In this document: positions 37,401 to 50,011 of the stretch, piece after piece | How positions within the stretch are numbered: the stretch's first letter is position 1 | Layout: each line of letters begins with the position of its first letter | NCBI RefSeq assembly: GCF_014066305.1 | Contig: NW_023501102.1 | Coordinates: forward strand, 227,158-291,157 | DNA length: 64,000 bases | DNA from: Letharia columbiana | Lineage: Eukaryota; Ascomycota; Lecanoromycetes; Lecanorales; Parmeliaceae | Direction of reading: 5' to 3' | The notes under the pieces: generated by a model | What the model was told of the DNA's origin: nothing | What the model saw: only the letters and a program-made list of their open reading frames with translations | The model's database searches: none | Translations under genes and position numbers: made by a program

Positions 37401-39223
37401 TAAATAATAAATAATAAGTCTCTTATTATTAAAGAGCTTAATTAATTATATAAATTAATAATGAGTAAGTGAAGATAATAAAATAAGATATAATTATCGA
37501 CTAAATTAGATATATTTCTAGATAATATTTATACTACGCGCGTATTTCTCTATACTTACTACTATTAAGATATAAATTAATAAAATAATTATATTATTTA
37601 ATTATCTATTAAACTTTATTATAAAGAAGATTTATTATATTAAAGTATATATTATTAATATAGATATATTTTTATCTAAGATAGCTATTAAAGAACTATC
37701 TAAGAATTCTATATTAGCGCTATTATTAAAAAAAGATTATTACTTAAATATTCTTCGCTATTTTATTATTAGATTTTAAATTAAATTTATTAATTTATTA
37801 CTTTAATAAGAAGGTAATTAAAATATAATCGCCGAGTTAATATCTATCGACGTTCGCTATATATTAATAAAGGCTCTCGAGCTTCTTCTTTAATAACTTA
37901 TTTATTTCTTCTAATTTCTCTATACGCTTATATATCGCTATAAGCTAATCTTAAAGATTTATAATTATAATAGAGATAATCGAAGTTATCGCTATTGTAT
38001 ATCTCTATAACTTATACTATTAGATAATCTTCTTATTAAACTTAGCCCGTTAATAAAATAGCTTCTAAAATTATTTAACGCGGCGATAGCGCCGTATTAA
38101 TTTCCTTATCTACGTTTAAAGATATAGAGAGATTTTAATATAGCGATTAATATCGCGTCTTTTAATCTTATAGTTATTATAAAAAGAAGATTTATCTCGA
38201 ATATATAAATCGTCGCCTTAATAAAAGTAAGTTTTATATAATAAATTAGATATTAAAATTTATTAATAGATATATATATAAAGCGATAATAATAGAAATA
38301 GTTAAGGGTTAGTAATCGCGCCTATAAGACGATTATATACTTATTATTAAAGTTATTATTATTATTAAAAAAGAGTATTATAAAATTATTAGTTTACGTA
38401 TTAATATAATTAATAATAATAAGATATTTATAATAAAGAGAAGTAGACTACTAATATAATAAGATATACTATACTTATATTAATATTAATATCGATATTA
38501 TAGCGCTAAAGTAAGCATTTATAAAAGAGATATTAGAAGTTATAAAGAATAAAAATAAATAATTCGAAAGGAGTTTTTATATTCTTTATCGTAGCGTTAT
38601 TACTAGTAAGTAATATCTAATAATATAAATAATAGCGACGCGATAATATTTTATTACTATTTATAAAACCGCGTCGCCTAGCTATTATTATTATTTCTAT
38701 TATTATTAATTAATAATCGAAGATATTATCGCGAACGCGTCGCTTTATTAATTACTCCCTTCGAATCTCTATAAATAAAGATTATTACTACGTTGCTTCG
38801 CTATAAATATAATATATTATAAAAATAACATTATCTATAGAGAAACTCTTCTCCCTCCTTTTATTTATTAAGCTTTTAAGATTTTATTATAAGTTTCTAA
38901 ATCTAATATTATTCGCTATAGGGGCTATTAACTAGCGCTATAAAAATATTAATATTAAGCGTATTAGCTTATTATAAATTATTATTAATTAATATTATAA
39001 AAGCGATATTATTTTTAAAGGTAATATTAATATTATTATATAATATATTAGTTACGCGCTTATAACGCGTAAGAATTAATTTTACCGCGTTATTAAAACG
39101 ATATTATAACCTTAATAAATTAACTCTTTTCTCTTATTTCTCTATTAGAATTTAAAGGTTTTTTAATAAGCGTTTTATTTTTATTTAGATATCTAAGAAT
39201 TAGAGTCTAGAAGAAAAAGTAAT
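37400..39223 (+). other. Gypsy-3 3' internal region
   Basis: About 1.8 kb between pol and the 3' LTR. The last 730 bases are repeated at 14,615-15,347. No coding motif was recognised; part may be the C-terminal end of pol. Confidence 0.5.
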
Positions 39224-39498
39224 TATTAAATCTAATATATTATAGGCCTTAGCGCTACTTACGCTAAGACGTCGATATTATATATTCTACGTTAAAGTCT
39301 CTTTTAGAGTCTAATTTTAATAATATATCTTATATACTTAGAGGCTTAGCGAATATAAGTTTACTTTATATATCCTAAAGTTTTAATATTTCTTAGAGAT
39401 TAATTCTATTATTAAATATACTATTAAACTCTATAACGATACTACGTCTTTTATAGTCTATACTCGCTAGCTAACCGCCAGTAAACTACGCCCTTATA
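39224..39498 (+). repeat. Gypsy-3 3' LTR
   Basis: 275 bases, RIPed throughout, ending actacgcccttata, followed by the target duplication tattt. Confidence 0.85.
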
Positions 39499-39503
39499 TA
39501 TTT

Positions 39504-41693
39504 ATTATTATTATTAAAAGTAAATAATAGATAATAGACTTCTTCGCGATTTAATTATCGTAATTCTTTAAAAATTTAAATTTTAATAATAAGATCGATT
39601 TTAATAATAATTCTTTATAAACTCTATAAATTAGAGATTTATTAATAACTATATATATTTTAATATATCTACTATTAATAAGAGTATTCTAAAATAAATA
39701 TTTTTATTTCTATAATAATAGCGTTATTTATATTTTAAAAGAATAATATATTAAAGAATTATTAAAAGTATTTAATAGATATATATTATAAATTTCTCTT
39801 ATTATAACTTTAATAGAGGCTATTTATTTCTTAAATTCTTAGAGACTTTATAAATATCGATTAATAGATTTATCTTATATTCGTTATCGATAGTAAGTTT
39901 ATAAATTCTTATCTTTCGTAAAACCTTCTTATTAATATCTATCTATTTTTATATTAAATAATCGCGTTTTATATAACTTATCTTTTTATAATTAAAATAT
40001 ATTAAATTTCTTAAATCTATATTAATCGTTATCTTTAATATATTTTAAAAGATATTTAAGATATAAATACTCGATATAGTAGTAAAAGATATATAATCCT
40101 CGATTATAGCGATAATTATCTTTCTTATTCGAGTTATAATAATTTTAAAAGTTATTTTATTAATAATTAGAGTTAGATATTTTTTATAGTCTATATATTA
40201 TAAATTATTATTATTTATAAGATATTTCTTAATATCTCTTAGAGATATAGATTTATAATTAGAAAGAGCTATAAAAATTAAATAGAGTTAAATATATATT
40301 TATAATTTAATATTTAAATTATTTCTTAAATAAGTTTTATTATAGTTAAGTATAAAATTAAGTTTAATAAATTTTATATAAATTCTATTAAAGGGCTAGA
40401 TTATCTATTAAAGAGAATTATAATTATATCTTATCTTTTTATAATAATTTATTTCTTTATAAATCTTAGCTAGCTAATTTATAATCTCGCTAATTAATAT
40501 ATAAAGATTTATAATATCTTTATATCTTCTATTTAAAATATAAGAGATTACTTTTTTATTTATATATAATAGAAAATAAATAATCTAAAACGTCTTAATA
40601 AGATAATAATTTTTCCTCTATTTTAACTAATTAATTCTTTTATATAAGATTCTTATTATTAATAAAGAAGAGAGAAATTAATAGTTTAATAAACTTCTCT
40701 TTTTTATAAGTAAGAAGTAAAACTTAGATAAGCTTTAATAAGATTAACGCTTATATCTTAAAGATAATTTATAAGTTTCTAAGTATATTTAATTATATTA
40801 CTATTAGCTATTATTAAAGCTCTCTATTATATTCTTATAACTTCTTAATCTTAATACTAATTTACTTTAAGCGTTATTAAATTTTATTCTATTAATCTAT
40901 TATCTTATTCTTTTTAATCTTAAAATTAATATATTATTTAGCTATATCTCGAAATTAATTTTATTAATAGCGAAAATTATAAAGTATAATAAGAAATTAA
41001 TTAAGCTTCTTATCGATTTAATTATATAATTAATCGATATTAATAATCTATTATAGATTTATAATAATCGCGATATTCTCCGCTATATTATTAGATAATA
41101 AGAATTATTATTAATTAAATATCTAAATAAGAAGATTATTAACTCGATTTATCTTACTTAATTATATATTAGAAATAATAATTTTAAAATAAAGATAAGA
41201 GAGTTACGTTATTTCTCTCGATTCTTTAATATTATAAATATTAAGTAAAGAAGAGAAAAGAAAAACTTCTTATAATATCTTTTATAAGGCTTTACTATAA
41301 ATTCGAAAAATAATATTATATTTTACGAAGATTTTTTTTCTTAATTTATAGATTATTTAAGCTATTATAAAAATTATAAATAATCTAAATATCATTTTTT
41401 AAATACTTTTACTTCGCTTAAAAGATTAATTATATAATTATTAAATTAAATAATAATTTCTTTAAATTTATTAGTTATATAAATTAATTAATTTAATAAT
41501 TACTTTAATTCTCTAACTAATTATAGAATTATTATATTATTTTAATAGATATTTTTTATAATATATTATCTATATAGTAGATTTATTTAAAAATATAATA
41601 GCTTAATTTTATATCTTATTAAAATCTCTATTAATAGATTTTCTAAGTTTATCTATTAATTTAAATATAGTAAGTAAAGTAATCTAGTTATAG
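39504..41693 (-). pseudogene. Gypsy-2 5' internal region (gag side) relic
   Basis: Lies between Gypsy-3 and the right (5') LTR of Gypsy-2, so by position it should carry gag and the beginning of pol. No motif is readable after RIP. Confidence 0.45.
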
Positions 41694-41876
41694 TATTAGA
41701 ATTAATATAAATATAATATTAATATAGATATATTAAATAAGATAACTAGATATCGAATAGCTATATAAATAGAAGATATTAAATAATAGTAGATAGCTTT
41801 ATTAAGATACGCTAAACTCTAATAGATTATAGGGCTAGATAATATATTAAGAGAGATATAAAGTACGATTATAATA
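41694..41876 (-). repeat. Gypsy-2 5' LTR (right)
   Basis: 183 bases, direct repeat of 27,917-28,099, followed by target duplication tctat. Confidence 0.8.
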
Positions 41877-41881
41877 TCTAT

Positions 41882-44800
41882 AGATTAATTCTTAAAATTA
41901 TTTAAATTATTTATAAGATATAAAAGTATAAACGTTTAATTAATTTTAAAATTAACTATAATAAAATAGCGAAGCGCGATTTCTATAATCTAATTTATAC
42001 GCTTAAATTACTTATTAATCTAGAGATAATAAACTATAAAAGTAAGAATTTCTACTTCGAGTTTCTTAAAGATAGTTTACTAGAATTTCGATATAAATTT
42101 AAAATCTCTATTACTAATTATGATTAGCGAAATATTCTATTTATATTAAATTAAAATAGTAAATAAAAGATTAATCTACTTATTAGTAGTATAAATTATC
42201 TTCTCTAATATAATTAAAGTACGCTTAAAAAACTTATTTATAACGGTAAGTAGGTAATTATATTTATTAGCGATTATTAAAATTATAACTATAAAATTTA
42301 TAATAAAAATATAAAATAGAATTCTCTATCTATTAATAGAAATTATATTTTTTATAAGATTTATAACGCTTTATTTAATTAAGCTCGTATTCTAAATAGT
42401 AATCTATATAAATTTATAAATATTTTACTAAATATCTTATATAAATAGAATTAACGATCTAATTATAAGTTCTATAAAATTCGTTATAGTACTAGCGATT
42501 ATATATTAATTCGAAGATCTTTTCTTCTAGTATATTCAATATATATAGTCTTTTATATTTATTATGAAAGTTTATATAATATATTAGTCTATTCTATAGC
42601 ATAAAGCGAAGATTAAGCTAATTATTATTTAAATTATTAAATTTCGAAGTAAGCTTCGATATAATAGAAGACTCTTAAGTTTAATATAAAGCCTCGCTTA
42701 ATTCTATAACGAAACTTTATATTAATAATAAGATTTCTTTAAATTAATCTAAAGCGGTAATAATAGCTTTCTTAACTATTTTATAAACTACATTAAGAAT
42801 CTTACTCTACTACTTATTCTTAAAGTATTTTTTTAAAAAACTATATCTTAAAGTTAATAGATATTTTATTAAGATAATATAATAGTTAATTAATATTTTT
42901 TAAGATACTAAATATAGGAAAGGTATAGCGATCTTAACTTTTATTACTTATTCGTATAAAGCTTCTAGTACTTTAAAGCCGTTCTTTACTACGGAAGTAG
43001 ACTCTTATAGACGCGAAAGAGTATTAGATATAATATTCGCTTTATTAATCTTATAATAAATAAAAAGATTAAATATTAAAAGATATTAAGAAGTACGTAT
43101 TAAATATAGATTTAATTTATTAATACTTAAAGTAATAAGATTAATTTAATATAAAATTAGTATTATAGCTAAGTAATTCGTAAAAATTATTATTAATATC
43201 TTTTTAATAGATTCGATTATATAGCGTATTTTCTTAATTACTTATATTATATTAATAAGTTTTAATTCTATAAATTAATAATTCTATTTAATTTAATTTA
43301 ATATCTTATTAAGAAATATAATTAGCTATATATTCGTTTATAAAAAGAATTCTTAATCTTCTAGATTCTTAACTACGTAATAGATTATAATAGCGAAATC
43401 TTATTTCTAATATTTAGATTAATATAAAGTTGATAATTAGAATTAAAGTATAAAGAATAATATTAAAAGTTCTACACATGCGCTAAATCTCTTAGTATAC
43501 TTAGTATTTTAATAAATCTAACCTTTTTCTTAAATAGCTTTATCTTTCTAGTAATGATATTTTATATAGCTACGTATATACTTATTTACTCGCTTCGTAG
43601 AGTTATAAGATCGTATATTATCTTTTTTACGACTTTTTTTATACTCGTTATTATCTTTAAGATAAATAATCTTTATAATATATCTCGATATTCGCTTTAT
43701 TTACTCTTAAATCCTCTTCTATATAAGCTTATAATTTTAATAATATAATTATTATTTTTCGATATCTTTACGAGTTCTTAATATATCTTTTTAAATAATA
43801 TAACGCTTTATTTATAGTTAATAAAGCTCGATTATATTAAGATTCGAAGAGTTATTATATTAAACTATTTAAATAATATTTATTAATATATAAATTACTT
43901 TCTAATACTTTAATATATAGATTAAGATTTTATCTTTTATAACTATTATATTAAGTTACTCTTATTTATATTTTTAAGTAAATTTTAGAAGCTTTAAATA
44001 AGAATCTATATCTAATAAAAAGGAGAAGTATAAGAAATATAAGCGTATATATCTTTTTCTAATAGCGATATTAATTAATTCCCCCTTCTTTCCCTTAATA
44101 ATAACTTTTCTAGTCTTAATAGTAAACTTCTACTTAGATTTCTTATTAGAAAGATTTTATAAATTTATTTATTATATATTAATCTTAAGTTTTTAAGCTT
44201 CTTTAGTCTTAGCTTCTAGAATATTATTAATTTTAATAAAATTCGCGATATATTCTTTCTTTTTAGCTATAATTTCGACTTTCTAAATATAATATAATCT
44301 CTTCTTATTATATAAGAAATAACTCTAGAATAAAAACTTTATAGTATTTACGAAATAACGTTATATAGTAAATTTAATAAAGATTTTATTAGATTATCAC
44401 TATATACGCACTTTTCTCTATCGAAAATTTAAGATTATACTAATTTCGTTACTTTAAATTATTTTTTTTTATTTTTTTATAATCTAATCTTAGTATCGTA
44501 AAGCGAATTAATATTAAACTTTTATTATAGCTTTTATAAGAGAGAGTTTTTTAATAGTCTTATAAGGTCGAAAATTATTTCGTTTAAGTATATATAGAAT
44601 TATTATTAATAAGAGTTTTTATTTAGTAGTTAATATAAATAAGATTTTTTTATAGTCGTAGTAATCTCTTTATATAGCGACTATAATAGTACTCTTAACC
44701 TCGAGAGTAATAATTAGAGATCGTCTAGATCTCGATATATTATTTATATATAATAATAATAATTTCTAAGACTTACTAAAATTAAATTCTCTAATATAAA

Positions 44801-46384
44801 CTTATTTCTATAAATGATTAATAGTAAAGTGAGAGATCTTAATAATAATAATAATAATCTAAGTTATAATGCTAGCTTCGATTAAAATAAATATTTAAAA
44901 TCTAATATTATTATTATAATTAATAGCTTAAGCTTTATTTATAAGTATTTTAATATAGAGAATATAGAGAGAATTACTTTTTATAGTTATATTAAGAACT
45001 TTATATATAATATAAAATTTTAAGATTCTCCCTTTTTTCTTATAGACTAATACGTTTAATATTAATATCGTAATTCGATAAATATACTATTTATATATAG
45101 CTATAACGTCGCTATAACGCGTATATACTTCGTATATATATACTTCGTATATATATACCTCGTATATATAGTATTAATATCGCTATTAAGTAAAAAGTAG
45201 TAATATTAAGAATATTTAAAATATTTAGAATATTTATCAAGTATATTAAGAGATTTAGCGTATATATAGAACTTTTAATATTACTCTCCGTAAATTATAA
45301 AAGTTAAATTAGAAATAGCTTTTTAAAGATCTTAAAAAATCTTAACTTCTACTTCTATAGATTTATAGTAGAAAATATTAAAATATTATTTTTAAATATA
45401 ATCTTTAACTTTCTTAGAAATAACTTTTATAAGCTCTATCTTATATTATTATAATAAATTAATACGCTAGATATAGCGTAATATAAATAACTATAGTTAT
45501 TTTATAAATTTAAGAAATATTTTAAGTTTTTATAGCGATTTTAGAAAGTATAGCGAGGTAATAGTTATTAGCTTTTTCTTAGAAATAGAAAGTTTTAAAT
45601 AATCGATTTACTATTCTAGTAGAATTATCGAGAGATAATTTAGAAATAATTTATTAGAATTAAGGCTAATATAACGCTATTAAAAAAGAGTAAATATTTA
45701 TTATAAATACTCGAGATACTATAATAGTATTTTTAAGAATATAATTATATTATTTATATATACTCTAATAAAATCTTAAAGTAAATAGAAAATCTTATTC
45801 GTCTAGCGTTATATATAAGAGAGTAATTCTCTATATCTTATAAGAGTAATATTATATTATTTTTAATCTTAAAATATTATTATAAGCTTATATTTATCTT
45901 TATAGCGTATAAGAAATCAATAAAAGTAGTCGTTAATATTTATCGTAGAAATATATAAGAATTCTATTATAGCGAAAGTAATATTTAATTATAAGAGTAA
46001 TAAATAAGAATTAGATTTTATAATCTTATTAAGATCTCTAATATTAATAACGATATAATTCTTTCTATTATTATTAGATATCTATCTTTATATTATAAAG
46101 ATAGAGTAATTATTAAAATATAAACTAATTAGATTACTTTATCTTATCTTAATTATATATTTTATTCAAAGTTTTATTAATAATATTCTTATCTTTCTAA
46201 TTAATAGAATATACTCGCGAAGACTTAACTATAATATTCGACTTTAGAGAAATAAATATTTATTCTTCTTCGAGAATATTTACGATAATATCTTAATTCT
46301 ACTAGATCTTCGAGAATTTCTCTATTATAAAAGTAATTTACGAAGTAATTTACGAAGTATTATAAATAATCATATTATTAAATA
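41882..46384 (-). pseudogene. Gypsy-4 pol relic: RNase H and integrase
   Basis: Read right to left. At about 43,030-43,080 the frame gives YYKINKANIISNTLSRL, the end of RNase H (consensus YRPGKxNxVPDALSRL). Around 42,530-42,610 NRLIYYINF and LYILNILEEK fit the integrase zinc-binding entry (RLIYHVDGRERLCIP). At about 41,882-42,130 comes the integrase core: ISNRDFKFISKF then LEVEILTFIVYYL (consensus VSDRDPKF...LLTSTAYHPQTDGQSER). Stops sit at Gln/Trp positions. The frame then jumps over Gypsy-2 to 27,911. Sequence right of 43,440 should hold reverse transcriptase, but I could not read it there. An open frame of 64 codons on the + strand at 43,554-43,748 is antisense to this region and not a gene. 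Confidence 0.65.
45118..45172. repeat. Short palindromic tandem repeat
   Basis: Three copies of a ~17-base unit, tatacttcgtatata (the last with cc for tc), each nearly self-complementary. Found inside the 43.4-46.4 kb stretch assigned to Gypsy-4. Confidence 0.7.
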
Positions 46385-46820
46385 TTATAAATAATATAAC
46401 GTAAGATTTTAGAGAGCTAAGTCGTATTCTTAATAATAATAGTCTTATTACCGTTTAATTTTTCCTTAGTATTCTCCGTAGTATTCTCCGCATTTATCTA
46501 TTATAGTTTCTTCTCTTACTTCTTCTTTTATAGAGTATTAAATTAAATAACTAGCTGAATATCTAACTAAGTAAATAACTAAGTAACTAGTTAACGATTT
46601 AACTAAGTACATTATTAAGTTAATAGAGTAGATAATATTAACTAAGCGACTAGTCGAGTGTTACTAACTTAAGAGAAGTATATAAAAAAAAACGATAATT
46701 ATAAATCCGTTTAGGCTCTTTTTAAGAATTTTTTAACGCGTTTATAAATAGTAGTAAATAGCTATTAAACTCACTTACGGCCTCGATTACTAGTAATAAC
46801 GAATTTATTAAAAAATAATA

Positions 46821-47037
46821 TATTAAAAATAATATATACTTAATAATCTTAAATTATAAAGTATAGTTATTTATTATTATATTTTATAAAGAAGTATATA
46901 GAAAGAATAAAGATAACTATCTATCTATAGTATAAAGTTATATTAAAACTATTTATTATTAAAAGACGTAGTTATAATATCTCTTTAAAACTTAATAGTA
47001 TATAAATATACTAGCCTTCTATTAGCTAATTTTAATA
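46821..47037 (-). repeat. Copia 3' LTR (left)
   Basis: Fully RIPed direct repeat of 53,623-53,838; opens tattaaaaataatatatac. Confidence 0.75.
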
Positions 47038-50011
47038 CTTTTATATAGTTTAAATAGTAGACTAAAAATACTATTAGTTTTAATACTTCTATATAGTTCG
47101 AATTTAGATTACTTTTTATTTACTCTTCTTAAGTTTAATTTAATTTATAAATATAGTAAACTTATTATTAATAAGGGCCTTAATAAGCTCGTTCGTAGCT
47201 ATATCGTTTATAAAAATCTATTTAAATATAATTACTCCTATTTTTACTTAATCTTATATAAAATATTATTAGATATTAATATACTTTATACGTAAGTAAA
47301 AGCGAGAGTTCTTTATTAATACTATAATTTCTTAATTATCTACTTTAATTAGTATTAGTCTATTAGATAATTCGAAGTTAATATCTAATTCGCTTAGAAG
47401 TCTAATTAATTATATAGCTTTCTTTATTATCTAAATTTAAGTTATATATTTAATCTTATAAAATAATAGTATAATAAACTATTATCGTTTAGATATTTAA
47501 TTAATTATCTTATTATAGAATAAGAATATATAGACTTTAAGAGATCGATAGATCTCTTAGTTTAAGATCTAATTAGTATTTATATAATCTTTTAATATAT
47601 TAGTTATTCTATACGTAATACTATAAGTTAATATTTTCTTTAAATAACGAATAACTCGTTTAATAGCTATAATATATTTCGAATTAAGATTATAATTATA
47701 TCGTAAAAGAATTATAATAATAAAATAGATATTTAAGCGAGTTTAAATTATAAGATATATTATCGATTTCACTATTAATTAATACTTCTAAATAACTTCT
47801 AATTTAATCTTATTAACTAGTTTCTCTTATAATTAAGTACTTATTATTATTAATATAGAGGTAAATATATAATTAGTTATATTAAATCGTAATAGTATTT
47901 TCTTTAAATACGTCGTTTAAGTAATTCGAATAATTCTCTTTTTATAATTTCTTTAAATTTCTATATCTAAATAATATAAGTATAGCTCGAGATTAGTTAT
48001 AGCGAATCGCTTATAAAGATCTTATTTAAGTTTCGATATCTATTTTAATTCTTTTAAATTATAAATCTAAATATTATTTATATATACGCTAATAATAAGT
48101 TATATTTTCTTATTAATAAAGAGTAAGTAATTAGATTTAATAGATTTAAATTCTTTAAATATAAGAAAGTTCTATAGAGTAAAGTATTATTCTTATAATA
48201 ATTACTTTAAACTATATAGTACTCTAAATAGTAGATATATCTTATTATATTTTCCTTTATCTTTTTTAAATTATTTTATATAGATAATTTTCTTTAATAG
48301 TATATTAAGAAATATAATAATAATATCTATTTACTTATAGTCTAGATTATAATATATTATAATTATAAATAGTATCTTAAATAATATAAACTTAATAATT
48401 AAGGCGAAGGTTTAATCGTAATTAACGTCGTAGATTTATTTAAAATCTTAAATTATCTAGCGTGCTTTATAGAGAATAAAATTTTTAAGTTTCTTCTTTA
48501 TCTTATAAACTTATCTATTAATAAAAACTAATATATTCTTTATTTTCGAAATAAGCTTCTAAATATCTATTATAATAAAGAAATTTATTTATTTATCTAT
48601 AGTCTTCTTTTATTATTTAATATAGAGGCTAGCTATTATCTAATTATAGATTAATAACTCGAAATTATTAATCTTCGTAATAGTTTAATAGTATTTTATA
48701 TTAGTTATTTACTAAATAGTAGTAGCGAGATTAAAGATAAGATCGAAATTATAATAATCTAGATTCTTATAATTTAATATAGCTTATTTATAATATAGAC
48801 GTTTCGATTTAAGAGTTTTATTATATTTAATATAAGTAATAACTCTCTAAATCTATATCTTAATTACTCTTAATATTACTTTATTTATTATTTAGAAGAA
48901 TTTTTTAAGAAGATATAGAAGTTTATTTTAATTAAGAATTATATATTATATTAAGATATAGATCTAGATAAGTAATAGAGTTATCTCGAGATATCTCTTT
49001 AATATTATTATTATTAAATTCTTCTAGATTTATATTACTATCTTCTATATCTTCGATTTCTTTAATATTTCTATTAAAAAGAATATTTCTAATTTTATTT
49101 ATATTAATAGAGCTTATATTAATATCGACGACGGTCTTAGATATATATTAATATACTATAGAGTTACTCTCTATATTAAATATATCTATTATATTATTAT
49201 TAATAGCCTCGACTAGCTAATAGTCGATATTCGAGATTATAATAATTATTATTTATAATTCGTTAAAATCGATATAAGAGAATTATTTCACTTATCGAGT
49301 GGCTGGATTTTATATTTAAAAGATATTTATATCTTCGTAGCTAATTAGATAGTACTTCTTACTATATTTATTAAGCTTTTTACGCTTTTTTTTTAAATAT
49401 ATATACTTAAGCGACGTAGTTAATAATCTTTATATAATCGAGATATAATTATTTATTTATCTATATCTTATATAGTATTATACTTTAAAGGCGGGTAATA
49501 AGACTTCTATTCTTTTAATATACTTTAATATAAAGTAATTCTAATTATAAATAGCGAGATAACTTCGAGTTAAAAAGTATAGCCCTTATCTTATTTATAA
49601 TAATTCGATTTTATATCTCGCTAAGTTTATTTTACTTAGACGTGTAAGGTATAATAGATTTTTATATAATTTCGAAGTTCTTAAAGTATTCTTTAAATTT
49701 ATTATTAATAAATTCGATATTATTATTTAGATGAACTATCTTAATCTTATAATCGAATTCGTTTTCTATCTAAGTTTTCTAATTACGAAATAACTTAAAG
49801 ATCTTATTTTTATATTTATATATAAAGTATTAGATTTAGAGGGTTACTTAATTAATTAGAAGTATATAGTACTTAGCCCTATTAATAGATAGTATATTAA
49901 AAGATTCTTTTAAGTCTATATAGATCTTATTAAATTTTTCGAGTATCTTATATTATACTCTTCTTAAAATCTTTTATATAAATTTGACTTTAAAATAGAT
50001 CTTATATATTA
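47038..50011 (-). pseudogene. Copia pol relic: reverse transcriptase and RNase H
   Basis: On the minus strand at 47,641-47,700 the frame reads YNYNLNSKYIIAIKRVIRYL, the copia RNase H entry (consensus SRYxxNPxxxHxxAxKRVLRYLKGT). It is followed leftwards by segments fitting YTDADWAxDLETRRSTSGYVF (about 47,520-47,600), with RIP stops. Reverse transcriptase should lie at about 47.9-49.3 kb and integrase to the right of it, in part beyond B3; I did not resolve these. All copies of the frame are dead. Confidence 0.65.

Larger units (their letters stand above)
32399..39498 (+). mobile_element. Gypsy-3 retrotransposon, complete 7.1 kb
   Basis: LTRs of exactly 275 bases at 32,399-32,673 and 39,224-39,498 flank a 6.55-kb interior. 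The 5-bp duplication TATTT lies at 32,394-32,398 and 39,499-39,503. The 5' LTR starts tgtcaggcctgat, unmutated; the 3' LTR starts tattaaatctaat, which is the same sequence after C-to-T and G-to-A changes. Coding is on the plus strand, opposite to its host Gypsy-2. It is the best delimited element of the window. Confidence 0.85.
27917..41876 (-). mobile_element. Gypsy-2 retrotransposon, hosting Gypsy-3
   Basis: Two 183-base LTRs (27,917-28,099 and 41,694-41,876) are flanked by the perfect 5-bp duplication TCTAT (27,912-27,916 and 41,877-41,881). Without Gypsy-3 and its duplicated TATTT the element is about 6.85 kb. Coding is on the minus strand. It is inserted in the integrase core of Gypsy-4: the Gypsy-4 frame continues from 41,882 to 27,911 when the element and one target copy are taken out. 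Confidence 0.85.

Noticed and set aside
38490..39498. A 1.0-kb LTR for Gypsy-3, suggested by the match to 14,615-15,624
   Set aside because: The 5' copy at 32,399 has only 275 bases, starts TGTCA, and with that length both target duplications are exact; the further 730 bases are internal 3' sequence.
43554..43748. 64-codon open frame on the + strand
   Set aside because: It lies antisense to Gypsy-4 pol in RIPed DNA, has the Ile/Leu/Tyr-rich composition expected by chance, and shows no family resemblance.
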